64,000 nucleotides of DNA from Flavobacteriales bacterium. Its GTDB lineage: Bacteria > Bacteroidota > Bacteroidia > Flavobacteriales_D > Crocinitomicaceae. This document shows positions 1 to 8,275 of this stretch, in pieces; the first letter of the stretch is position 1; each line of letters begins with the position of its first letter. The notes beneath the pieces are model-generated. The model was not told the origin of the DNA, searched no databases, and saw only the letters and a program-made list of their open reading frames with translations. A program made the translations under genes and the position numbers. Location of the stretch: assembly GCA_015665275.1 (NCBI GenBank), contig JADFAL010000041.1, positions 1 to 64,000 on the forward strand. The letters are read 5' to 3'.

Positions 1-125
1 ATTTGTTTTCTGTGATAAATCTCAATGTTAATGAAACGCTAAGTAGACTTTGTTGATTTCTTAACGATTGACTAACAGGCTGGTAGTCTGACAGAATTAT
101 CATTGTGCTGATTTTTATATTCTCA

Positions 126-1673
126 ATGAAAGCTGAAAAAATACGCACCACCGAATCACGACAAAGAGAACCGAGAAGGATCGCTCCTATCATCGCTCTC
201 CGTTCCTCAAAAAGTGCTTCTCAACAAGAAACGTTAGCCAAGTTGATACAACAAGCGCGCTATACGGAATTTGGGATGTATCACAATTTTAAGGAGTCGT
301 TGAAATCATCCAATGTTGTTCGTTCCTTTCAGGAGTTAGTTCCTATTACCAACTACGAAAGGTTTCATGAAGATTGGTTGCATCGAACAATTGCCGGGGA
401 ATCAGACCTGATTTGGCCGGGATTGATAAAGTTCTACGCACTGTCTTCCGGCACCACAAAAGGCGGAAGTAAATATATTCCGGTGAGCGAGGCGATGCTC
501 CGTCAATTCAAAAAAACGTCGTTTCAGCAAGTGTCTGAAATCAGTAAGAATCAGTTAGGAGCCTCCTTCGTTAAGTCCAAAGCGCTTATTGTTGGTGGAT
601 CCACTTCATTGCGCATTCAAGGCGATATTCGCATGGGAGACCTCAGTGGAATTCTGGCTAAAAACAAGTCTTGGGTATTCTCATCTATGTCGAAGCCGGG
701 GAAGAAAACGGCTCAAATCAACGATTGGGAGGAGAAAATGAACAAGATTGTTGAGAAAGCTCCAAAATGGAATATTGGCGTTATCGCAGGGGTTCCTTCA
801 TGGATTTCCTTGCTTTTGGAACGCATCATCAAACGGTACCAATTGAATTCCATTCACGAGATTTGGCCCAACCTTCAATTGTACGTTCACGGCGGCATTT
901 TCCTTGAACCATACAAAGACAAAATTGATAAAATGTGCAGCAAGCCCTTGTTCTATCAGAATACTTTTCTGGCGAGCGAAGGCTATTTCGGATATCAAAA
1001 AGACCTGAACAATCCGCACATGACACTCCTAACAAAACACGGAATCTTCTATGAATTTGTCGAGGCATCCTCATTTGAATCGTTACGATATGGACAATTC
1101 GATGATCTGAAGACCTTGACCTTGAATGAAGTTCAGCCCAATGTTCCCTACTGCATGATTATTTCTACATGTTCTGGACTATGGAGATACAACTTGGGGG
1201 ACCTCATCGTATTCGATGATGTAAATTCTGGAAGATTCAAAATAATTGGTCGCGTTTCATACAACCTCAACATCTGCGGAGAGCATTTGTCGGAAGAGAA
1301 CCTATCTACGGCAGTGGTAGACACAGGACGCCGATATGGCACCGAAATTCAAGAATTTTGTTCGTATCCCAACCGAAAAACGAACCGTCACGAATGGTAC
1401 ATTGGTGTTGACAGATCTATTCCTGAAGCGGAATTCGAAGTGTATTTAGATGAGCGCTTAAAGCAGCTAAATGATGACTATTATACTTCGCGCAAGTTCA
1501 TTTTGAAACGTCCGAAAGTGAAAACGTTGCCAATTGATAAGTTCTACGAATTCATGGCGATTCACGACCGTATTGGTTCTCAGAGCAAGTTTCCACGGGT
1601 ACTGAACGAAACCTTGGTACGCAAGTGGGAGGCATTCCTATCGAATGAGAATTCGTTGGCAGATGATTTGTAG
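126..1673 (+). CDS. GH3-family acyl-acid amido synthetase-like protein
   Basis: 515-residue member of the GH3 (auxin-responsive) family, part of the ANL adenylating superfamily. In plants these enzymes adenylate acyl acids and join them to amino acids; the bacterial substrate is unknown. The nucleotide-binding loop SSGTTKGGSKYIP lies near residue 107, a LASEGYFGYQ segment corresponds to the second ATP motif, and GLWRYNLGDL matches the family's YR-x-GD motif. The track ORF begins at a GTG at 105, but I chose the ATG at 126 (MKAEKIRTT) because the preceding residues look like leader sequence. It stands alone and converges on the BI-1 gene across a shared terminator. Family membership is firm; the reaction is not. 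Confidence 0.85.
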   Translation: MKAEKIRTTESRQREPRRIAPIIALRSSKSASQQETLAKLIQQARYTEFGMYHNFKESLKSSNVVRSFQELVPITNYERFHEDWLHRTIAGESDLIWPGLIKFYALSSGTTKGGSKYIPVSEAMLRQFKKTSFQQVSEISKNQLGASFVKSKALIVGGSTSLRIQGDIRMGDLSGILAKNKSWVFSSMSKPGKKTAQINDWEEKMNKIVEKAPKWNIGVIAGVPSWISLLLERIIKRYQLNSIHEIWPNLQLYVHGGIFLEPYKDKIDKMCSKPLFYQNTFLASEGYFGYQKDLNNPHMTLLTKHGIFYEFVEASSFESLRYGQFDDLKTLTLNEVQPNVPYCMIISTCSGLWRYNLGDLIVFDDVNSGRFKIIGRVSYNLNICGEHLSEENLSTAVVDTGRRYGTEIQEFCSYPNRKTNRHEWYIGVDRSIPEAEFEVYLDERLKQLNDDYYTSRKFILKRPKVKTLPIDKFYEFMAIHDRIGSQSKFPRVLNETLVRKWEAFLSNENSLADDL

Positions 1674-1696
1674 AGATACAAAAGACTGGTAAACGA

Positions 1697-1738
1697 AAAA
1701 AGCCGCTCTCTGAGGCTCTCGAAGGGAAGCGGCTTTTT
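1697..1738. terminator. Bidirectional intrinsic terminator
   Basis: The inverted repeat AAAAGCCGCT...AGCGGCTTTT is flanked by A and T runs, so it can work in both directions. It sits between the convergent GH3 gene and the BI-1 gene and would end both transcripts. Confidence 0.85.
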
Positions 1739-1757
1739 AAAAAATTCGAATACTTCA

Positions 1758-2492
1758 CTAGTCGTTCCCTCCCATCAGACGAAGTAATGACATAAACAAG
1801 TTAATGAATAGAATGTAAAGTATCAATCCTCCCACTAATGCCAGTTTGTTGCGCTCTACTCCATCCAACATCTCGTTCTCAGCTGTATTTTTCAATTTTT
1901 GCATGAAATATGCCGTAAGACCTGTAAATACGAAGACTCCGATAATTGCAATCACAAAGTCCATCAGTTCTGAACCGATCCAAATATTCGCGATGCTAGC
2001 GATGAAAATCCCAATGAATGCCATGTAAAGCAAGCTCCCGAACTTTGTCAGATCTGTTTTCGTCGTATAGCCGATGATTGCCATTGCTGCAAAAGCTCCA
2101 GCCGCAGAGAAGAATGTAACCGCGATCGTCCCAATAGAATACATAATCATGATGATGCTCAAACTGAAGCCCATCAAAACGGAATATGCCAAAAACAAAA
2201 AGAGTAACACTCCTAATGAAAGTCTTCTATACGCCAACTGAATCAACAACCCAAGCCCAAGAGGAGCGAGTGATACAACCCAGAAAAGAATATTTGGAGA
2301 ACCAGTATTCGTTACGGGGTCAACTTCAACGAAGTTGGTAAATATAAATTCTGGCGTTCCAGCTAAATATGCGATAATCCCTGAGATTGCTAGGGCTGCT
2401 CCCATGTACATGTAAACGTTCTTGAAGAAATCTTTCGTGATTTCTTTTGAGTACTCTCCACCTGAGGTGAACATACTGTCTAAATTGCTCAT
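1758..2492 (-). CDS. Bax inhibitor-1/YccA family membrane protein
   Basis: 244-residue integral membrane protein of the Bax inhibitor-1 (UPF0005) family. About seven hydrophobic segments begin near residue 30 (YMGAALAISGIIAYLAG) and run to the C terminus, preceded by a short polar N-terminal region. Family members are pH-sensitive calcium-leak channels or interact with membrane proteases such as FtsH; the role here is not known. The ATG lies 2 nt after the folE stop, so it is the last gene of the leftward PTPS-folE-BI-1 unit. Length is normal for the family. Confidence 0.88.
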   Translation of the reverse strand: MSNLDSMFTSGGEYSKEITKDFFKNVYMYMGAALAISGIIAYLAGTPEFIFTNFVEVDPVTNTGSPNILFWVVSLAPLGLGLLIQLAYRRLSLGVLLFLFLAYSVLMGFSLSIIMIMYSIGTIAVTFFSAAGAFAAMAIIGYTTKTDLTKFGSLLYMAFIGIFIASIANIWIGSELMDFVIAIIGVFVFTGLTAYFMQKLKNTAENEMLDGVERNKLALVGGLILYILFINLFMSLLRLMGGND

Positions 2493-2494
2493 TG

Positions 2495-3085
2495 TTAATG
2501 TAGTTTTGCTTGTATTAAATTAATAAACTCCTTTCGCGTAGCATCATTGCTTAGGAATAAGCCCGTAAATGCGCTAGACGTTGTTACCGAATTTTGCTTT
2601 TGAACACCGCGCATTTGCATGCACATGTGCGAAGCTTCAATAACAACCGCAACTCCTTTCGGTGTCAATGTACGTTGAATGCAATCACGAATTTCAATAG
2701 TCAATCGTTCTTGCACTTGCAATCGACGCGAATAGGCATCTACCACACGAGGAATTTTGCTGAGTCCCACAATCTTGCCGTCTGGAATGTACGCAATGTG
2801 CGCTTTTCCGAAGAAGGGTAACATGTGATGCTCGCACAACGAATACACTTCGATATCTTTCACAATGACCATCTCAGAATATTCTTCGTGAAATATGGCT
2901 TGTTGTACCAATTCATCCGGATTCTGATCGTATCCTTGCGTCAAATACTGCATCGCTTTAGCAACACGTTCGGGCGTTTTTTGAAGTCCCTCTCTATTTG
3001 GGTCTTCGCCAATTTTCACCAGAACATCTTGATAACGCTCCATCAAATGTGCAGTCGTTTCATCATCGTATATGCTGTCTTCCAT
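2495..3085 (-). CDS. folE: GTP cyclohydrolase I
   Basis: 196-residue FolE converts GTP to 7,8-dihydroneopterin triphosphate in the cytoplasm. This is the shared first step of folate, biopterin and queuosine synthesis. The zinc site is intact: the first Cys and the His pair in [15 protein letters not shown], and the second Cys in [17 protein letters not shown]. The N-terminal part carries the usual [19 protein letters not shown] segment. It lies between a PTPS gene 61 nt upstream and BI-1 2 nt downstream. A weak TACCTTTA box at 3100-3107 might give folE its own promoter. Confidence 0.97.
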   Translation of the reverse strand: MEDSIYDDETTAHLMERYQDVLVKIGEDPNREGLQKTPERVAKAMQYLTQGYDQNPDELVQQAIFHEEYSEMVIVKDIEVYSLCEHHMLPFFGKAHIAYIPDGKIVGLSKIPRVVDAYSRRLQVQERLTIEIRDCIQRTLTPKGVAVVIEASHMCMQMRGVQKQNSVTTSSAFTGLFLSNDATRKEFINLIQAKLH

Positions 3086-3146
3086 GCTTACTACGTATAT
3101 AAAGGTAGCAACTGATATTCTACCTTCGTGTTAAAAAAAGTAAATG

Positions 3147-3584
3147 TTAAAACGGTTCGTTTCCTCCGTAGTACTCTACGAAATTATTTTCCGTTTCCAC
3201 TAGTTTGATTTTGGCCAATTCGCCTCCTTTCTCCCTAATCGGACCAGCGATGATATCCCAAACCTCAATGGCAATATTCTCAGTAGAAGGTAAAATTCCT
3301 TTGAGAAAAGGCACATCCAAATTCAGATTACGATGGTCAAGTGGCTCAACCACATATTCCTTAACGATTTTACTCAAGTCTTTGAGATTAATAACGAATC
3401 CTGTGTCGGGATGGGGAATGCCTTTTACCGTCACCCAAATTGAGAAATTGTGTCCGTGCCAATTTGCGTTGGCACATTTTCCAAAAACTTCTTCGTTTTT
3501 TTCTTCGGACCACTTCTCATTATAGAGTTTGTGTGCGGCATTGAAGGTTTCCCTACGTGTGATGTAAACTGTTTTCAACTTCAA
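3147..3584 (-). CDS. 6-pyruvoyl-tetrahydropterin synthase family protein (C-x5-HGH type)
   Basis: COG0720 (PTPS/QueD) protein of about 145 residues, acting on dihydroneopterin triphosphate, the product of neighbouring FolE. The zinc ligands (FNAAH and HGHN) and the catalytic Cys (FGKC) are present. The Cys-to-HGH spacing is five residues (CANANWHGH), as in biopterin-type PTPS-II; classical QueD has three. DHRNLNLD and PSTENIA complete the active site. No in-frame ATG exists near the N terminus. The track start (TTG at 3596) lies inside a TATATTTG -7 box, so translation probably begins at the TTG at 3584 or the one at 3578. A paralogue lies at 36943. Family is certain; PTPS versus QueD activity is inferred from the motif. 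Confidence 0.85.
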   Translation of the reverse strand: MKLKTVYITRRETFNAAHKLYNEKWSEEKNEEVFGKCANANWHGHNFSIWVTVKGIPHPDTGFVINLKDLSKIVKEYVVEPLDHRNLNLDVPFLKGILPSTENIAIEVWDIIAGPIREKGGELAKIKLVETENNFVEYYGGNEPF

Positions 3585-3593
3585 TGTTTTGTG

Positions 3594-3601
3594 CAAATAT
3601 A
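3594..3601 (-). promoter_or_regulatory. -7 box (TATATTTG) of the PTPS-folE-BI-1 unit
   Basis: Exact match to the Bacteroidota -7 consensus TAnnTTTG on the minus strand. It ends 9 nt before the proposed TTG start at 3584 and overlaps the upstream TTG chosen by the ORF caller. No clear -33 TTG was found. Confidence 0.6.
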
Positions 3602-3649
3602 ACGTGAATCTTTTGTTTGGTGGTTAGCGATAGGCAGAAGGTTCTAAGT

Positions 3650-3689
3650 AGAAAGTTGATAGAAATAATCCTTCTACTTTCAACTTTCT
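3650..3689. repeat. Intergenic inverted repeat (AGAAAGTTGA / TCAACTTTCT)
   Basis: A perfect 10-bp inverted repeat with a 20-nt spacer between the divergent PTPS and DUF985 genes. The 3' arm continues into a pyrimidine-rich CTTTCAAC copy. It could be a hairpin or a fragment of a dispersed intergenic repeat; no function can be assigned. Confidence 0.5.
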
Positions 3690-3715
3690 TCTTTCAACCC
3701 TTAATCTTTTATCCC

Positions 3716-3723
3716 TAGTTTTG
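3716..3723 (+). promoter_or_regulatory. -7 box (TAGTTTTG) for the DUF985-tlyA unit
   Basis: Exact TAnnTTTG match located 23 nt before the ATG at 3747. No TTG occurs at the expected -33 spacing, so only the -7 half is supported. Confidence 0.5.
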
Positions 3724-3746
3724 AAGCATCGCAAACAGTAAAATGC

Positions 3747-4262
3747 ATGAATTCATCAAAGTATAGTAAAAAAGAATTGGTTCAAAAACTAGACTTGCGA
3801 CCGCATCCCGAAGGAGGATTCTACAAGGAAACATATCGATCTGAACATTCCATTCCGAATGCAAATTTGGCAGGCAATCATGAAGGTGATCGCAGTTATG
3901 GAACCGGGATCTACTTCATGTTAACAAGCGATGCGTTTTCTGCATTTCACCGTATCGAACAAGACGAACTTTGGTTCTTTCATCAAGGAAGTGCTATAGA
4001 ATTACACATGATTTCTCCAGAGGGAGAACATACCCGACATCTGATTGGAAATAACATTTTGCAAGGGGAGCAACCGCAACTTGTAGTTCCTGAGACATAT
4101 TGGTTTGCTGCGAAAGTAGTGGATGATGGAGAATTCGCACTGGTAAGCTGCACCGTTTCGCCTGGATTTGATTTCCGCGATTTTGTGCTGCCTTCAAGAG
4201 AAGAACTAACTTCAATCTATCCGCAACACGAACAGATCATTTCCGAATTTACACGACACTAA
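3747..4262 (+). CDS. DUF985/COG3542 cupin-fold protein
   Basis: 171-residue cytoplasmic protein of the DUF985 cupin family. Diagnostic blocks are LRPHPEGGFYKETYRSE near the N terminus, FHRIEQDELWFFHQG in the middle (cupin metal/ligand region), and VSCTVSPGFDFRDFVLPSREEL at the end. The biochemical role of the family is not established. The ATG at 3743 is out of frame and stops quickly, so I use the ATG at 3747. The stop codon overlaps the tlyA start by one base (TAATG), indicating a shared transcript. Confidence 0.87.
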   Translation: MNSSKYSKKELVQKLDLRPHPEGGFYKETYRSEHSIPNANLAGNHEGDRSYGTGIYFMLTSDAFSAFHRIEQDELWFFHQGSAIELHMISPEGEHTRHLIGNNILQGEQPQLVVPETYWFAAKVVDDGEFALVSCTVSPGFDFRDFVLPSREELTSIYPQHEQIISEFTRH

Positions 4263-4993
4263 TGGAAGAAAGATTGGACAAAATATTAATTCAACGCAAA
4301 TTGGTTTCAACACGAACCCGCGCAGAAAATATCATTCGAGAAACTGGGGTCAAAGTCAACGGTAAACTTATTACCAAGACCGGAAAGAAATTTCCAATTG
4401 ACTGCGAAATAGAAATGATTGCCGAAGAAATTCCTTGGGTTTCTCGCGGAGCGTTTAAATTGATTGACGGTATCAAGGCATGGAATCCTGATATTAAAGG
4501 AAAGGTGCTATTGGATATTGGAGCATCAACGGGTGGATTTACACAGGTATTATTGGATAATGATGCAGCAAAAGTCTATTGCGTCGATGTGGGATCTAAG
4601 CAGTTGCATTCGAAAATTGATGAGGATCCACGAACAATTAACTTAGAGAAAACGCACGTTCGTGAACTAACACCAACGTTGATTCCCGAAATGGCTGACG
4701 GATGTGTGATTGATGTTTCCTTCATCTCGTTAGAGAAAATCTTCCCTTTCGTTCACGCTTTCATGAAACCGAATGCATGGATGATTGCCTTGGTAAAGCC
4801 ACAATTCGAAGTAGGGAAAAAGAACATTGGGAAAGGCGGTGTTGTAAAGGATAAGAAATTGTATCCAGACGTAATCAGAAATATCAAGCAAAGTGCTGGT
4901 AGAAATCAACTCGAATGGCAAGCTACGATGGATTCACCAATTCTTGGTGGAGACGGTAATCGGGAATTTTTAATGTATCTTAGAAAGCTATGA
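4262..4993 (+). CDS. tlyA: TlyA-family rRNA methyltransferase
   Basis: 243-residue protein with an N-terminal S4 RNA-binding domain (RLDKILIQRKLVSTRTRAEN, residues 4-60) and a Rossmann methyltransferase domain. The latter has the SAM motif LLDIGASTGGFTQ near residue 83, DVSFISLEKI near residue 157 and LVKPQFEVGK near 176. Characterised TlyA proteins 2'-O-methylate 16S and/or 23S rRNA; the name hemolysin is historical. It is coupled by overlap to the cupin gene upstream and the sulfotransferase-like gene downstream. Confidence 0.92.
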   Translation: MEERLDKILIQRKLVSTRTRAENIIRETGVKVNGKLITKTGKKFPIDCEIEMIAEEIPWVSRGAFKLIDGIKAWNPDIKGKVLLDIGASTGGFTQVLLDNDAAKVYCVDVGSKQLHSKIDEDPRTINLEKTHVRELTPTLIPEMADGCVIDVSFISLEKIFPFVHAFMKPNAWMIALVKPQFEVGKKNIGKGGVVKDKKLYPDVIRNIKQSAGRNQLEWQATMDSPILGGDGNREFLMYLRKL

Positions 4994-6516
4994 TAGCAAA
5001 GCTTTGTCTTCTTTTTTGCCTTACGATTTTGAGTTCTGCTTCCATTGCTCAGAACTTCAATAGACCTACCCCAAATTCCTACAATAAGTATGAGTTTCAA
5101 AGAAACGACTCTACGTTAACTGGGTACTATTATTTACTTGCGCCATACTACCACAATGCTCCAACACAAGGTATGAACCAAAAGGCGCTTTATGTTTTAG
5201 ACGAAGATGGATATATCGCCTGGATGACGCAAAATGGTAAAAAGCAATTCGACTTTAAGTATCACCCAGACTTCAATCGATACAGTTTTACGCGAAGGAA
5301 CCAAGGAGAACGACTTCATTATGAAATGAATGAACAATTTGAACTTGTTGACTCCACAATTACCGTTAATGGAGTTATTGGGGATATTCATGAATTGCAA
5401 ATATTTCCAAATGGAAACCGCTGTATAATTGGTGTTCGTCAGCATTTCAATATTGATTTATCCGCCTATACTTTTTACAATGGAGATGTTGGACTAAGCA
5501 ACACGACAGTGGTGTCTGCAGTAATTCAGGAGTTTGATACTAACGGAAATCTAGTCTTTGAATGGGATTCCTTCAATCACATTTCTCCAGATGAATTTGC
5601 CTCCGGTCCGTACAACCCGAATAATTTTGATTATGTACACGCAAACGCCATTGAATTAGACCCAGTAGACAACAACTTATTGGTCAGTTTTAAAACGGCC
5701 AACCTCGTTTGTAAAATCGATCATGTCACAGGTACTATTCTATGGCGCCTGAATGGTAATTTCTCCGATTTTACATTTACTAATGATAGCGGCTTCACTG
5801 GGCAACACGACATTCGAGTCTTATCCAATGGAAACGTCTCCATTTATGACAATGATTATGGTAATAACGCTCCACGAGGTGTGGAGTATAGTCTAGACCT
5901 TAATACCATGCAAGCCACACGCGTAAACGAATGGCCTTATTGGTTCAATTTTTATTCGAATTCTCTCGGTAACTTCCAGCCCGTAACGGATGATTATCAC
6001 CTTGTTTGCTGGGGAAACACCAGAAGACCTCAACCAAGTATTACGCTGTTTGATGATGTAGGAAACATTGCCACCGACATTTTTCTTGCTGACACCATCG
6101 TTTCGTACAGAGCTTTTATGCAAGAGCTACCCAATTTTCCCGAGCGGCCAATTATCCAATGTGAAAAGATCGGAGACTCACTGGAGTTAAGCGTGAGTGG
6201 TACCCACAATTATTTTATTTGGTCTACAGGAGAGGTAACATCAACGATAACCGTAAATCAGGCCGGGGTTTATCAATGCTGGGTAGATTACGGCATAGGC
6301 ATGTTAGGGTCTATCCCTATTAGCATTGATAATATTTCTCAGTGCGCCACTTCTAGTTTGAGTGAAATAGAAATTTACGCCGAAACAAACAGAAGCTATT
6401 TTGATTTACTAGGAAGACCTGTAGAGCAACCAAAAATTGGTGTTCTATACATCGTTATGTCATTTGATGAATACGGTAAATTCAGCGTAAACAAAGAAAT
6501 TTTCACGCATCACTAA
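4990..6516 (+). CDS. Secreted arylsulfotransferase (ASST)-like protein with a T9SS-like C terminus
   Basis: 508-residue exported protein. A signal peptide (LCLLFCLTILSSASIAQ) is followed by an ASST-type beta-propeller. Recognisable blocks are GDIHELQIFPNGN, FDYVHANAIELDPVDNN, GTILWRLNGN and GFTGQHDIRVLSNGN, the His-containing region conserved in the family. ASST enzymes move sulfate between phenolic compounds in the periplasm; the substrate here is unknown. Residues 395-450 look Ig-like. The last 45 residues (YFDLLGRPV...GVLYIV...GKFSVNKEI) resemble a T9SS type A sorting domain. It starts with a 4-nt overlap of tlyA (ATGA), so it is probably co-transcribed with it. Catalytic activity is inferred from family only. 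Confidence 0.8.
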   Translation: MIAKLCLLFCLTILSSASIAQNFNRPTPNSYNKYEFQRNDSTLTGYYYLLAPYYHNAPTQGMNQKALYVLDEDGYIAWMTQNGKKQFDFKYHPDFNRYSFTRRNQGERLHYEMNEQFELVDSTITVNGVIGDIHELQIFPNGNRCIIGVRQHFNIDLSAYTFYNGDVGLSNTTVVSAVIQEFDTNGNLVFEWDSFNHISPDEFASGPYNPNNFDYVHANAIELDPVDNNLLVSFKTANLVCKIDHVTGTILWRLNGNFSDFTFTNDSGFTGQHDIRVLSNGNVSIYDNDYGNNAPRGVEYSLDLNTMQATRVNEWPYWFNFYSNSLGNFQPVTDDYHLVCWGNTRRPQPSITLFDDVGNIATDIFLADTIVSYRAFMQELPNFPERPIIQCEKIGDSLELSVSGTHNYFIWSTGEVTSTITVNQAGVYQCWVDYGIGMLGSIPISIDNISQCATSSLSEIEIYAETNRSYFDLLGRPVEQPKIGVLYIVMSFDEYGKFSVNKEIFTHH

Positions 6517-6541
6517 ATAAACAAGAATCTCTTGTTTAGAA

Positions 6542-6573
6542 TTGTTCCAAATAAAGCGAATTGAGTATCTTTG
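6542..6573 (+). promoter_or_regulatory. sufS promoter (TTG - 21 nt - TATCTTTG)
   Basis: A -33 TTG at 6542-6544 and an exact TAnnTTTG box at 6566-6573. Only 4 nt separate the box from the ATG at 6578, so transcription should start at or next to the start codon (leaderless mRNA). Confidence 0.75.
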
Positions 6574-6577
6574 TACC

Positions 6578-7810
6578 ATGAATGAAACAATCGCGAAGTT
6601 GGACGTAGCGCAAATCAGATTGGAATTTCCGACTCTACATCAAGAGGTATATGGAAAACCACTGATTTACTTTGATAACGGGGCAACGGCTCAAAAACCG
6701 AAGTCTGTAATCGATGCTATTTCGAAGTATTATTCGAAGGACAACGCCAACATTCACCGTGGAGTGCATCACTTAAGTCAAATTGCGACGGAGCAATACG
6801 AAGAAGCACGAAAAATCATTCAGAAATCAATCAATGCACCAGCATCTGAACAAGTTTTGTTCACCAAAGGAACTACAGATGGAATCAACTTGGTGGCATT
6901 TTCTTTCGGACAATTATTGAAAGAAGGTGACGAGATTATTATCTCTGAAATGGAGCATCACTCTAATATCGTTCCATGGCAAATGCTTTGTGAACGTCAA
7001 GGTTGTACCCTCAAGGTAATCCCGATAAATGAGAAGGGCGAATTGAAGATGGATGTCTTCGAATCCTTCTTATCCAACAAGACGAAGTTGGTGGCAGTAA
7101 CGCACATTTCGAATACGCTTGGAACTATTAATCCGATAAAATCAATAGTAGATAAAGCACATGCCGTTGGAGCAAAAGTTCTAATTGATGGGGCGCAAAG
7201 CATTCAGCATGCAAAAGTAGACGTGCAGGATTTGGACTGCGATTTCTTTGTCTTCTCTGGACACAAGGTTTTCGGACCAACTGGTGTTGGGGTTTTGTAC
7301 GGAAAAAAAGAGGTGCTTGATGAAATGCCTCCTTATCAAGGCGGTGGAGATATGATTGCCAAGGTGACTTTTGAGAAAACTACGTATAACGAATTGCCAC
7401 ATAAGTTTGAAGCAGGAACACCCAACATTGCAGGAGGTATTTGTCTTGCAACAGCATTCGAGTATTTGAACTCAATTGACATGGATGCGATTCATGCCCA
7501 TGAGCAAGACTTATTGACATATGCTGAATCAGAATTGAAGCAGATTGACGGAGTTCGATTGATAGGGACGGCGGATAACAAAACAAGCGTCGTTTCATTC
7601 ATTGTAGAAGGAACGCATCCATTTGATGTGGGAACGCTTCTCGACAAACAAGGAATTGCGGTGCGTACAGGACATCATTGTACACAACCATTAATGGATA
7701 TTTTCAAAATTCCAGGAACGGTTCGAGCATCTTTTGCCTTCTACAATACGAAAGAAGAGATAGATGTATTTATTACTGCGCTAAAAAGAAGCGTAAATAT
7801 GTTGTTGTAA
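6578..7810 (+). CDS. sufS: Cysteine desulfurase SufS
   Basis: 410-residue PLP-dependent cysteine desulfurase supplying sulfur for Fe-S clusters. Motifs include YFDNGATAQKP near the N terminus, the PLP Lys in FSGHKVFGPTGVGVLYG, and the persulfide Cys in RTGHHCTQP near residue 367 (the SufS/group II form). The track ORF starts at a TTG at 6542, but that TTG is part of the promoter and the ATG at 6578 is only 4 nt past the -7 box, which fixes the start. sufE and a DUF59 gene follow; SufBCD are not in this window. Confidence 0.96.
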   Translation: MNETIAKLDVAQIRLEFPTLHQEVYGKPLIYFDNGATAQKPKSVIDAISKYYSKDNANIHRGVHHLSQIATEQYEEARKIIQKSINAPASEQVLFTKGTTDGINLVAFSFGQLLKEGDEIIISEMEHHSNIVPWQMLCERQGCTLKVIPINEKGELKMDVFESFLSNKTKLVAVTHISNTLGTINPIKSIVDKAHAVGAKVLIDGAQSIQHAKVDVQDLDCDFFVFSGHKVFGPTGVGVLYGKKEVLDEMPPYQGGGDMIAKVTFEKTTYNELPHKFEAGTPNIAGGICLATAFEYLNSIDMDAIHAHEQDLLTYAESELKQIDGVRLIGTADNKTSVVSFIVEGTHPFDVGTLLDKQGIAVRTGHHCTQPLMDIFKIPGTVRASFAFYNTKEEIDVFITALKRSVNMLL

Positions 7811-7862
7811 CTACATTTGCAAGTAGAAAGATGCCGAAGGGAAATACGAGTAAGAAAATAGA

Positions 7863-8273
7863 ATGACTTTACAAGAGAAAGAACAGGAGATAATTGACGA
7901 GTTCGCTATCTACGATGATTGGATGGACAAGTACGAGTACATCATCGAACTCGGAAAAGAACTGCCATTAATCGACGATTCATTGAAAACTGACAATCGC
8001 TTAATTGAAGGATGTCAGTCACGTGTATGGTTGAACACGGATTTCGACGGCGAAAACATGCAATTCTCAGCTGATTCTGACGCCATTATAACAAAAGGAA
8101 TAATCGCATTGTTGGTTCGTGTATTTAACAACGAATCACCGAAAAATATTGCTAGCAGTTCACTACGATTTATTGAAGAAATCGGACTGCACGAACATTT
8201 GTCTCCCACAAGATCCAATGGGTTAGCGAGTATGATTCGCACCATGAAAATGGAGGCACTTAAAAAGGTATAG
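7863..8273 (+). CDS. sufE: Cysteine desulfuration protein SufE
   Basis: 136-residue cytoplasmic sulfur acceptor. It takes the persulfide from SufS and passes it to the SufBCD scaffold. The acceptor Cys lies in IEGCQSRVWL near residue 51, and the family's N-terminal WMDKYEYIIELGKELP block is present. It follows sufS after a 52-nt gap and precedes the DUF59 gene by 2 nt. Confidence 0.95.
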   Translation: MTLQEKEQEIIDEFAIYDDWMDKYEYIIELGKELPLIDDSLKTDNRLIEGCQSRVWLNTDFDGENMQFSADSDAIITKGIIALLVRVFNNESPKNIASSSLRFIEEIGLHEHLSPTRSNGLASMIRTMKMEALKKV

Positions 8274-8275
8274 CT

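Noticed and set aside
3147-3584. Annotation as QueD (queuosine synthesis)
   Set aside because: Cys-to-HGH spacing is five, not three, so the PTPS name is preferred; QueD activity is still possible.
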